Shown here piece after piece: positions 6,538-13,244 of a DNA stretch of 13,244 nucleotides (position 1 is the first letter of the stretch; each line of letters begins with the position of its first letter). The stretch is from CAILZL01 sp035548495 (GTDB taxonomy: Bacteria > Pseudomonadota > Gammaproteobacteria > Steroidobacterales > Steroidobacteraceae), in assembly GCA_035548495.1 (NCBI GenBank), contig DASZSV010000039.1, forward strand, positions 1 through 13,244. Reading direction: 5' to 3'. Made by a program: the position numbers and the translations under genes. The notes under the pieces are model-generated. The model saw only the letters and a list, made by a program, of their open reading frames with translations, was not told the origin of the DNA and did not search any database.

Positions 6538-9201
6538 ATGTCAGACAATCCCAAGTTTACCGATGTTGATCCCCAGGAAACCCAGGAATGGCTGGAATCC
6601 CTTGATGCAGTGATCAAGGTGCATGGCGCAGAACGCGCACATTACCTGCTGGAACAACTGGTGGATCACACCCGCCGTTCCGGTGGCTATCTTCCGTTCA
6701 TGCCCAATACCGCCTATGTGAACAGCATTTCCGTAGGACAGGAAAAAGAATACCCCGGTGACCGCGCGCTGGAACGCCGCATTGAAGCGTATATCCGCTG
6801 GAATGCCATGGCCATGGTCGTCAAGGGCAATCGTGAAAGTTCTGAATATGGCGGCCACATTGCAACCTATGCATCGGCCGCCACTTTATATGAGGTGGGC
6901 TTCAATCACTTCTGGCGTGCCGCATCCGATACGCATCCCGGTGACATGGTGTTTGTGCAAGGTCACGCATCCCCCGGCATTTATGCGCGTGCTTACATGG
7001 AAGGCCGTCTCGATGACGAAAACCTGAAGTACTTCCGCAAGGAAGTGCAGAGCAAGAAAGGATTGTCTTCCTATCCGCATCCCAAGTTGATGCCGGAGTT
7101 CTGGCAATTCCCCACCGTATCCATGGGCCTGGGTCCGATGATGGCCATCTATCAGGCGCGCTTCCAGCGTTATCTTGAAAATCGCGGCATTGTTCCGGTG
7201 ACGGATCGCAAGGTGTGGGCTTTCCTCGGTGATGGTGAAATGGATGAGCCTGAATCAATGGGTGCATTGACCATGCCGGTGCGCGAAGGTCTCGACAATC
7301 TGGTGTTTGTCATCAACTGCAATCTGCAGCGTCTCGATGGTCCGGTGCGCGGCAATGGCAAGATCATCCAGGAACTCGAAGCGGCATTCCTTGGCGCGGG
7401 ATGGAATGTGATTAAAGTGATCTGGGGTTCGCGCTGGGATCCATTGTTTGCCAGGGACACCAAAGGTCTGTTGCGCCAAGTGATGGAAGAATGTGTCGAT
7501 GGCGAATACCAGAACTTCAAGGCCAAGGGCGGTGCATATACCCGCGAACATTTCTTCGGCAAGTATCCGGAGCTGAAAGAAATGGTGGCCAACATGTCCG
7601 ACGACGATATTTGGCACCTGAATCGCGGCGGACACGATCCGCAAAAAGTATTCAACGCCTATGCTGCGGCCATGACGCATAAGGGCCAACCTACCGTCAT
7701 TCTCGCCAAGACAGTCAAGGGTTTCATGATGGGCCGTTACGGCGAAAGCCAGAACATCACCCATCAACAGAAGAAACTGGATGATGACGGATTGAAGGAA
7801 GTGCGTGATCGTCTGGGAGTGGATGTCACCGATGAACAAGTATTGAAAGCGCCATTCCAGCGTCTGCCGGAAAACAGCGCGGAAATGAAGTATCTGCATG
7901 AACGCCGCAACAAGCTTGGTGGATATCTGCCGAAGCGGCGTGATGTCGCGCCGCCGTTGAAGGTGCCGCCGTTGTCTGCATTCGACGCGCTGTTGCAAAG
8001 CACCGGTGATCGCGATAACTCAACGACGATGGCATTTGTTCGTATCCTGCAAGTCCTGCTCAAGGACAAGGAGATCGGCAAGTATGTGGTGCCCATTGTT
8101 CCGGACGAGGCGCGCACCTTTGGTATGGAAGGCCTGTTCCGTCAGGTGGGCATTTATTCTTCCAAGGGTCAGTTGTACACGCCGCAAGATGCGGATCAAT
8201 TGATGTTCTACAAGGAAGACAAGAAAGGACAGATACTTGAAGAAGGCATCAACGAAGGTGGTGCCATCTCGTCGTGGATTGCCGCGGGAACGGCTTACGC
8301 CAACCATGGCGTCAACATGATTCCCTTCTACATTTATTATTCGATGTTCGGTTTCCAGCGCGTGGGTGATTTCATCTGGGCTGCAGGCGATATGCAGGCG
8401 CGCGGCTTCCTGCTCGGTGGTACGGCGGGTCGCACGACATTGGCGGGCGAAGGCTTGCAACATCAGGATGGCCACAGCTTGCTGGCGGCTTCCACCGTTC
8501 CCAATTGCGTTGCCTACGATCCGACCTATTCGTACGAACTGGCGGTGATCATTCAGGATGGCATGCGTCGCATGTATCAGGAACGCGAGAACATTTTCTA
8601 TTACATCACCTGCATGAATGAAAACTACACACATCCGGCGATGCCACAAGGTGTGGAGCAAGGCATTCTCAAAGGTGCATACAAGTTGACGGAAGGCGGC
8701 AAGTCCAAACTTAAAGTCAACCTGATGGGGTCGGGTACCATTCTGCGCGAAGTGGAAGCGGCTGCCGTCATTCTTGAAAATGAATTCAAGGTCAGTGCCG
8801 ATGTGTACAGCGTCACCAGCTTCTCCGAGCTGCGTCGTGAAGCCCTCGACGTGGAACGCTGGAACATGCTGCATCCGGCAGACAAGCCCAAACAAAGCTA
8901 TGTCACCCGGTTGCTAGAGAAAGCCTCGGGTCCATTCATTGCTTCCACTGACTACATGAAAGTGGTGGCGGATCAAATCCGTCAGTGGGTACCGGGCCGT
9001 TACGTGGCGTTGGGAACCGATGGGTTTGGCCGTTCCGATGGTCGTGTGGCATTGCGTCGTCACTTTGAAGTGGATCGTCACTATGTTGTCGCGGCAGCGC
9101 TCAAGGCATTGGTGGATGAAGGCCAGCTCGACAAGAAGGTGGCACAGGACTACATCGCCAAACATATTGATGCGTCCAAGCCCAATCCCGCCTCGCTGTA
9201 A
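6538..9201 (+). CDS. aceE: Pyruvate dehydrogenase E1 component, homodimeric type
   Basis: AceE decarboxylates pyruvate on thiamine diphosphate and passes the acetyl group to lipoyl-E2. From the ATG at 6538 it is 887 residues, equal to E. coli AceE. The ThDP/Mg motif begins GDGEMDEPES at residue 231 and ends NCNLQRLDGPV around 260-270. Other strong matches are SSYPHPKLMPEFWQFPTVSM, NRGGHDP, PDEARTFGMEGLFRQ, IPFYIYYSMFGFQR, ARGFLLGGTAGRTTL, VYSVTSFSELRREA and VLGTDGFGRSDGR-like text near the C terminus (LGTDGFGRSDGRVALRRHFE). The frame continues 26 codons upstream, but that extension has no counterpart in the family. No strong Shine-Dalgarno precedes either start. It is the first gene of the aceE-aceF-lpd set. 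Confidence 0.98.
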   Translation: MSDNPKFTDVDPQETQEWLESLDAVIKVHGAERAHYLLEQLVDHTRRSGGYLPFMPNTAYVNSISVGQEKEYPGDRALERRIEAYIRWNAMAMVVKGNRESSEYGGHIATYASAATLYEVGFNHFWRAASDTHPGDMVFVQGHASPGIYARAYMEGRLDDENLKYFRKEVQSKKGLSSYPHPKLMPEFWQFPTVSMGLGPMMAIYQARFQRYLENRGIVPVTDRKVWAFLGDGEMDEPESMGALTMPVREGLDNLVFVINCNLQRLDGPVRGNGKIIQELEAAFLGAGWNVIKVIWGSRWDPLFARDTKGLLRQVMEECVDGEYQNFKAKGGAYTREHFFGKYPELKEMVANMSDDDIWHLNRGGHDPQKVFNAYAAAMTHKGQPTVILAKTVKGFMMGRYGESQNITHQQKKLDDDGLKEVRDRLGVDVTDEQVLKAPFQRLPENSAEMKYLHERRNKLGGYLPKRRDVAPPLKVPPLSAFDALLQSTGDRDNSTTMAFVRILQVLLKDKEIGKYVVPIVPDEARTFGMEGLFRQVGIYSSKGQLYTPQDADQLMFYKEDKKGQILEEGINEGGAISSWIAAGTAYANHGVNMIPFYIYYSMFGFQRVGDFIWAAGDMQARGFLLGGTAGRTTLAGEGLQHQDGHSLLAASTVPNCVAYDPTYSYELAVIIQDGMRRMYQERENIFYYITCMNENYTHPAMPQGVEQGILKGAYKLTEGGKSKLKVNLMGSGTILREVEAAAVILENEFKVSADVYSVTSFSELRREALDVERWNMLHPADKPKQSYVTRLLEKASGPFIASTDYMKVVADQIRQWVPGRYVALGTDGFGRSDGRVALRRHFEVDRHYVVAAALKALVDEGQLDKKVAQDYIAKHIDASKPNPASL

Positions 9202-9233
9202 CGCCGCAACCTTCAATCACGCAAAACTAAATC

Positions 9234-10847
9234 ATGGCTCAAGAGATACATGTTCCTGATATCGGTGACTTCAAGGATGTGGAAGTCATTGACGTGCTGG
9301 TGAAAGTGGGCGACAAAGTTGAAGTCGATACGCCACTTATCACTATTGAAACGGAAAAAGCCACCATGGATGTGCCGAGTACAGCGGGCGGTGTGATCAA
9401 GTCATTGGCCATCAAGAAAGGTGATCGCGTTTCCAAAGGCACATTGGTGATGACACTGGACGGTTCCACATCCGCTGCAGCGGCCCCGTTGGCGGAAGCC
9501 GCAAAGCCCACTGCGCCAAGTGTCGTCGTATCAACTGCCACCAGTGAACTGACCGTCACGGTTCCCGACATCGGTGATTTCAAAGATGTTGAAGTGATTG
9601 ATGTGTTGATCAAAGTCGGCGACAAGATTGAAGTGGATTCGCCGCTGGTCACACTTGAAACCGAAAAAGCCACGATGGATGTGCCCAGCACCGCTGCCGG
9701 TGTGGTGAAGTCCATTGCCATCAAAAAAGGTGATCGTGTGTCGAAAGGCGCTGCGGTTGCAGTACTCACCGTGAGCGGTGGCGCGAGTGCGAATGCATCG
9801 GCCGAGACACCCGTTGCTCAACCTGCAGTATCTCTACCTAAGGCAACATCCACGCCCGCCTCTGCACCGGTAATAACGCAAGCGCCGGTTGCGACAAGTT
9901 CACTGCCGGTGATCAATGAAGCAGGCTTCGCCAAAGCACACGCCAGCCCTTCCGTGCGACGCTTTGCGCGCGAACTCGGTGTGGATCTTTCCCGCGTCAA
10001 GGGCAGTGGCGTTAAAGGACGCATTACACCTGAAGATGTAAAGGCCTTCGTCAAGCAGGTGATGAGTGGTGCGTTGTCCGCTTCAGCCGGTGGTGGCGCC
10101 TTGCCCAAAATTGCTGAAGTCGATTTCAGCAAGTTCGGTCCGATTGAAGTCAAACCGCTGGGACGCATTCAAAAGATTTCCGGCCCGCGCCTGCATGCAA
10201 GCTGGGTCAATCTGCCGCATGTGTGGCAAATGGACGAAGCCGACATCACCGATTTGGAAGCCAAACGCAATACACTCAAATCCGAAGCATTGGCGCGCAA
10301 TATCAAACTCACGCCGCTGGCGTTCATCATTCGCGCGGTGGTGCGCACCTTGAAGGAATATCCCACCTTCAATGCATCGCTGGATGGCAGCGGCCAGAAC
10401 CTGGTGATGAAGAAGTACATGCACATTGGATTTGCGGCGGATACCCCCAATGGATTGACGGTGCCGGTGATTCGCAATGCGGATCAAAAAGACATTTATG
10501 AAATTGCGCAGGATCTCGGCACCTTGTCCGAGAAAGCCCGCGAGGGAAAACTGAGTGCCACCGACATGCAGGGTGCCTGCTTTACCGTGTCCAGCCTGGG
10601 TGGCATTGGCGGTACGTCTTTCACGCCACTGATCAATGCACCCGAAGTTGGCATTCTTGGCGTGGCAAAGTCATCGATGAAGCCGGTGTGGAACACACAA
10701 ACCAGCGCGTTCGAACCGCGCCTGATTCTGCCGTTTACACTGGCCTACGATCATCGCGTGATTGATGGCGCGCTGGCCGCACGCTTCGTCACGTACCTGA
10801 GCAGGCAGTTGGCGAATGTGAAGGGCTTGCTTGAGGCGGTTCCATAA
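9234..10847 (+). CDS. aceF: Pyruvate dehydrogenase E2, dihydrolipoyl acetyltransferase with two lipoyl domains
   Basis: This 537-residue E2 forms the core of the complex and transfers acetyl groups from lipoamide to CoA. Lipoyl domain 1 covers about residues 1-76, with lipoylated Lys42 in ETEKATMDVPS. Lipoyl domain 2 covers about 104-178, with Lys145 in the same motif. Ala/Pro/Thr-rich linkers follow each. The peripheral subunit-binding domain begins at about His236 (HASPSVRRFARELGVDLSRV then KGRITPEDV). The catalytic domain ends with AYDHRVIDGALAARF, giving His507 and Asp511. E. coli AceF has three lipoyl domains; here the third is on the lpd product. The gene starts 32 bases after aceE, without an evident Shine-Dalgarno. 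Confidence 0.98.
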   Translation: MAQEIHVPDIGDFKDVEVIDVLVKVGDKVEVDTPLITIETEKATMDVPSTAGGVIKSLAIKKGDRVSKGTLVMTLDGSTSAAAAPLAEAAKPTAPSVVVSTATSELTVTVPDIGDFKDVEVIDVLIKVGDKIEVDSPLVTLETEKATMDVPSTAAGVVKSIAIKKGDRVSKGAAVAVLTVSGGASANASAETPVAQPAVSLPKATSTPASAPVITQAPVATSSLPVINEAGFAKAHASPSVRRFARELGVDLSRVKGSGVKGRITPEDVKAFVKQVMSGALSASAGGGALPKIAEVDFSKFGPIEVKPLGRIQKISGPRLHASWVNLPHVWQMDEADITDLEAKRNTLKSEALARNIKLTPLAFIIRAVVRTLKEYPTFNASLDGSGQNLVMKKYMHIGFAADTPNGLTVPVIRNADQKDIYEIAQDLGTLSEKAREGKLSATDMQGACFTVSSLGGIGGTSFTPLINAPEVGILGVAKSSMKPVWNTQTSAFEPRLILPFTLAYDHRVIDGALAARFVTYLSRQLANVKGLLEAVP

Positions 10848-10862
10848 TTGATTTGTGAACTC

Positions 10863-10888
10863 TCTGATTCATCAAATGTTGAATCAGA
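10863..10888 (+). repeat. Stem-loop just after aceF
   Basis: TCTGATTCA (10863-10871) and TGAATCAGA (10880-10888) are exact complements around an 8-base loop, 15 bases after the aceF stop. No T-run follows, so it is not a classical intrinsic terminator. It may stabilise the aceEF message 3' end or mark a processing point before lpd. Confidence 0.6.
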
Positions 10889-10912
10889 CACTGCCGCAGA
10901 AAAATCGTATGT

Positions 10913-10986
10913 GTCATTCCCGCGAAAGCGGGAACCCAGTGAAAGAAGCGCTTGTTTTACTGGACCCCCGTTTTCACGAGGGTGAC
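10913..10986. repeat. Palindromic intergenic repeat (GTCATTCCCGCGAAAGCGGGAA type) between aceF and lpd
   Basis: Two 28-base arms (10913-10940 and 10959-10986) are inverted copies matching at 20 of 28 positions, around an 18-base centre that includes AAGCGCTT. The left arm itself folds as TTCCCGC-GAAA-GCGGGAA. This motif closely resembles the dispersed small mobile repeats of many proteobacteria (compare the neisserial dRS3 core ATTCCC-N8-GGGAAT). The right arm is more decayed, suggesting an old insertion. It sits in the 185-base aceF-lpd gap. Confidence 0.75.
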
Positions 10987-11032
10987 GAGTTAATAAATAG
11001 CCACGTCGTTAATGACTTCTTCTGAAATTAGT

Positions 11033-12781
11033 ATGACTCAGCAAATTCTGGTTCCTGATATTGGTGACTTCAAGAATGTCGAAGTCATTGACGTATTGGT
11101 CAAGGCGGGCGATCGCATTGAAGTGGATACACCGCTGATTACCATCGAAACCGAAAAGGCCACGATGGATGTGCCCAGCACTTCGGCTGGCGTCGTCAAA
11201 TCACTGGCCATCAAGAAAGGAGATCGTGTTTCCAAGGGATCATTGATTCTGGAGATTGAAGCGGATGCAGCCAGCAAACCCGCAGCGGCAACGACCGTGC
11301 AGCCTCCGAAAACAGAGAGCGCCGTACCCGCCGCCACGCCTTCAGTACAGGCAACTGCTCCGGTTGCTGATACCAATCAATACGATTTTGAAATGGTAGT
11401 GCTGGGTTCGGGTCCGGGTGGTTATACCGCAGCATTCCGCTCTGCTGACCTTGGCATGAAGACGGCACTGATCGAACGTTCATCCACGCTGGGTGGTGTG
11501 TGCTTGAATGTCGGCTGTATTCCTTCCAAGGCGTTGTTACATGCAGCCAAGGTCATCGAAGAAGCGCACGAGATGGAAGAAAACGGCATCAGCTTTGGCA
11601 AACCGAAGATCGATGCAGTGAAGCTGCGCGGCTTCAAGAACAAAGTGATCGGCAAGTTGACCGGTGGTCTGGCTACCATGGCCAAACAACGCAAGGTGGA
11701 AGTGATTCAAGGCACCGGCAAGTTTGTTTCGCCGCATGAATTTGAAGTGGCGGATGGCGACAAGAAACGTCGCGTTACCTTCAAGCAATGCGTGATTGCA
11801 GCGGGTTCAGAGCCGGTGAAGTTGCCCGGTTATCCCGACGATCCGCGCATCATTGATTCAACGGGTGCGCTGGAATTGGACTTACCAAAACGCATGCTGG
11901 TGGTGGGTGGCGGCATCATCGGTCTGGAAATGGCCACGGTGTATGACGCCCTGGGTGTGAAGGTCACGGTGGTCGAATTGATGGAAGGATTGATAACAGG
12001 TTGTGATCGCGATCTGGTGCGTCCATTGGAAAAGCGCATCAGCAAGCGCTACGAAAAGATCATGGTCAAGACGAAAGTCACCAAGGTTGAAGCGCTGAAA
12101 GAAGGATTGAAAGTTACGTTTGAAGGCGAAGGCGCGCCTGAGCCGCAGGTCTACGACAAGATTCTGCTGTCGGTTGGCCGTTCACCCAATGGCAAGAAGA
12201 TTAACGCGGAAGCAGCGGGCGTGACTGTGAATGAGCGCGGCTTTATTCCCGTCGACAAACAACAACGCACCAATGTTCCTCACATCTTTGCGATTGGTGA
12301 CATCGTCGGTCAACCCATGCTGGCACACAAAGCCACACATGAAGGCAAGATTGCGGCTGAAGTTGCACATGGTGAGAAACGTTACTTCGATGCACGCGTC
12401 ATTCCTGCGGTTGCGTACACCGATCCTGAAATCGCATGGGTGGGTTTGACTGAAACCGAAGCGAAAGCGAAAAACATTCCCTACGAAAAGGCCAGCTTCC
12501 CCTGGGCAGCCAGCGGCCGTTCACTCGCACTCGGTCGCGATGATGGCATGACCAAGTTGCTGTTCGATAAAGAGACACATCGCGTTATCGGTGGCGGCAC
12601 CGTTGGTCCCAATGCCGGCGAGTTGATTGCTGAAATTGCACTTGCGATTGAAATGGGCTGCGATGCACATGACATCGGCTCCACCATTCATGCGCATCCC
12701 ACGTTGTCAGAAACCATTGCGTTCTCTGCCGAAGTGTTCGATGGCTCGATCACGGATTTGTACATTCCGAAGAGGAAGTAG
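11033..12781 (+). CDS. lpd: Dihydrolipoamide dehydrogenase (E3) with N-terminal lipoyl domain
   Basis: E3 reoxidises dihydrolipoamide using FAD and NAD+. From the ATG at 11033 it is 582 residues, longer than the usual ~475 because of an N-terminal lipoyl domain (about 1-76, Lys42 in ETEKATMDVPS) and an Ala/Pro/Thr linker to about residue 120. VLGSGPGGYTAAFRSADLG binds FAD, GGVCLNVGCIPSK carries the redox pair Cys157/Cys162, and VVGGGIIGLEMATVYDALG binds NAD. NVPHIFAIGDIVGQPMLAHK and the catalytic His555/Glu560 in HAHPTLSE follow. The ATG at 11012 is in frame, but the start at 11033 aligns exactly with AceF and puts both lysines at 42. Lipoyl-E3 fusions are known, e.g. neisserial P64K. The repeats before it may uncouple its expression from aceEF. 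Confidence 0.97.
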   Translation: MTQQILVPDIGDFKNVEVIDVLVKAGDRIEVDTPLITIETEKATMDVPSTSAGVVKSLAIKKGDRVSKGSLILEIEADAASKPAAATTVQPPKTESAVPAATPSVQATAPVADTNQYDFEMVVLGSGPGGYTAAFRSADLGMKTALIERSSTLGGVCLNVGCIPSKALLHAAKVIEEAHEMEENGISFGKPKIDAVKLRGFKNKVIGKLTGGLATMAKQRKVEVIQGTGKFVSPHEFEVADGDKKRRVTFKQCVIAAGSEPVKLPGYPDDPRIIDSTGALELDLPKRMLVVGGGIIGLEMATVYDALGVKVTVVELMEGLITGCDRDLVRPLEKRISKRYEKIMVKTKVTKVEALKEGLKVTFEGEGAPEPQVYDKILLSVGRSPNGKKINAEAAGVTVNERGFIPVDKQQRTNVPHIFAIGDIVGQPMLAHKATHEGKIAAEVAHGEKRYFDARVIPAVAYTDPEIAWVGLTETEAKAKNIPYEKASFPWAASGRSLALGRDDGMTKLLFDKETHRVIGGGTVGPNAGELIAEIALAIEMGCDAHDIGSTIHAHPTLSETIAFSAEVFDGSITDLYIPKRK

Positions 12782-12804
12782 CAATTATGCAGGTTGTGCT
12801 CTGT

Positions 12805-12836
12805 GTAGGGTGCCAATAAGCGCAGCGTATTGCACC
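12805..12836. repeat. GTAGGGTGC-type hairpin repeat downstream of lpd
   Basis: After GTAGGG, the arm GGTGCCAATA (12809-12818) pairs with TATTGCACC (12828-12836) apart from one bulged C, around the loop AGCGCAGCG. This resembles the GTAGGGTGC...GCACC palindromes scattered in many proteobacterial genomes. It begins 23 bases after the lpd stop. Directly next to it, GTCTTCT (12837-12843) and AGAAGAC (12856-12862) form a second 7-bp stem. Neither is followed by a T-run, so no clear lpd terminator is seen. Confidence 0.6.
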
Positions 12837-13007
12837 GTCTTCTTTCGGCGCAGTGAGAAGACTTACCGCAATCTACGTGAACCTTGGTCGCGCCATGTCA
12901 TAGACCTGCGTAAGCTCGGCGGCCACGTCCTGCATCTGAAACAATCAAGCTGGGATCACGCACCGTGCTCTCGTAAGTTTGTAGAACCAATACGTAACAA
13001 TTGCATT

Positions 13008-13078
13008 CGTAGGGCGGGATGCATCCCGCCATCCAATATATGGTGGGTTACGCAGAGGAACCGCTAACCCACCCTACG
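13008..13078. repeat. GTAGGGTGGGTTA-type palindromic repeat at the oxidase 3' end
   Basis: The ends CGTAGGG (13008-13014) and CCCTACG (13072-13078) are complementary. Inside lie a perfect 18-bp palindrome, GGCGGGATGCATCCCGCC (13013-13030), and a hairpin of GGTGGGTTA (13042-13050) with TAACCCACC (13065-13073). This is the layout of the small non-autonomous palindromic elements common in beta- and gammaproteobacteria. The last bases overlap the stop codon of the leftward oxidase gene. The 12863-13007 stretch to its left shows nothing I can interpret. Confidence 0.75.
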
Positions 13079-13244
13079 CCGATCGCAAGCGTAACCGCCT
13101 CGCATCCACAATTCCCGGCGATGTGCCATTGATCATCATATCCACTGCGCGTTCAGTGATCACGGCGCCCGTAGATAAACCATGACCTGTGAATCCTACG
13201 GCAAATCCAACATTGCTCATTTCAGGCAACGTGCCGACTAACGG
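13074..13244 (-). CDS. FAD-dependent oxidoreductase, DAO family (partial, C-terminal 56 residues)
   Basis: Only the last 56 codons and a TAG stop are in the window, so its 5' end lies beyond the right edge. The visible residues read GFAVGFTGHGLSTGAVITER, then AVDMMINGTSPGIVDARRLR and a short basic tail. GF(S/T)GHG near the C terminus, followed by a helix of the AxxxA/ERAVD type and then the DARRL segment, is typical of the DAO fold: glycine or sarcosine oxidase, DadA and gamma-glutamylputrescine oxidase relatives. It contacts the FAD ribityl/flavin side. The substrate cannot be told from this fragment. It runs convergent to lpd, with 292 bases of repeat-rich DNA between. The stop codon lies within a palindromic repeat. 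Confidence 0.8.
   Translation of the reverse strand, partial: PLVGTLPEMSNVGFAVGFTGHGLSTGAVITERAVDMMINGTSPGIVDARRLRLRSA

Noticed and set aside
7255..7998. 247-codon minus-strand frame inside aceE
   Set aside because: Long antisense frames are common opposite biased codons; the AceE frame is conserved over its full length and the translation shows no domain.
8020..8895. 291-codon minus-strand frame inside aceE
   Set aside because: Same reason; long but no known family, and aceE is intact across it.
12837..12862. Intrinsic terminator of lpd
   Set aside because: The 7-bp stem has a 12-base loop and no T-run after it, so it does not qualify.
12627..13067. 146-codon plus-strand frame running from lpd into the repeats
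   Set aside because: It begins inside lpd in another frame and its later part translates palindromic repeats (RVPISAAYC-like text is a typical repeat artefact).

Overview
The window looks like a chromosomal segment of a free-living gammaproteobacterium. RNase T, the class II E. coli-type dihydroorotase and the homodimeric 887-residue AceE all point that way. A lipoyl domain fused to dihydrolipoamide dehydrogenase recalls the Xanthomonadales/Nevskiales side of the class and many betaproteobacteria. No genus can be named from the sequence alone. Base composition looks moderate and even by eye, with no prophage, transposase, CRISPR array or tRNA visible.

Left part (1-2961). A divergent pair of transcription units meets at about 1081-1168. 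Leftward run an ECF-type sigma factor and, overlapping it by 14 bases, a cytoplasmic DsbA/FrnE-like thiol oxidoreductase that leaves the window. Rightward run a class I SAM-dependent methyltransferase and, 2 bases after its stop, a cysteine desulfurase. Sigma factor, thiol oxidoreductase, methyltransferase and PLP sulfur-mobilising enzyme together suggest a small thiol- or sulfur-related module of unknown target. This is the least conventional part of the window.

Middle (2962-6537). nadC (NAD synthesis) is on the minus strand and diverges from grxD, a CGFS monothiol glutaredoxin for Fe-S and iron handling. The 67 bases between their first possible ATGs hold two overlapping, opposite-facing promoter candidates. 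The best Shine-Dalgarno supports a GTG start for grxD 18 bases inside the longer reading frame. A clear 11-bp hairpin with a T-run ends grxD. Next come rnt (RNase T) and pyrC (dihydroorotase), both leftward and joined by an ATGA overlap.

Right part (6538-12781). This is a complete pyruvate dehydrogenase locus, aceE-aceF-lpd. E2 carries two lipoyl domains and E3 carries a third at its N terminus, all about 80% identical by eye. A stem-loop and a 74-bp palindromic repeat of the GTCATTCCCGCGAAAGCGGGAA type separate aceF from lpd. The far right end (12782-13244) holds palindromic repeats of the GTAGGGTGGGTTA type and the last 56 codons of a leftward FAD-dependent amine/amino-acid oxidase. Its stop codon lies within the repeat.

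Most of the window is core metabolism. I see no strong case for a wholly new system. The items most worth a second look are the sigma/DsbA/methyltransferase/desulfurase cluster, the overlapping nadC/grxD promoters, and the repeats wedged into the PDH locus and the oxidase 3' end.
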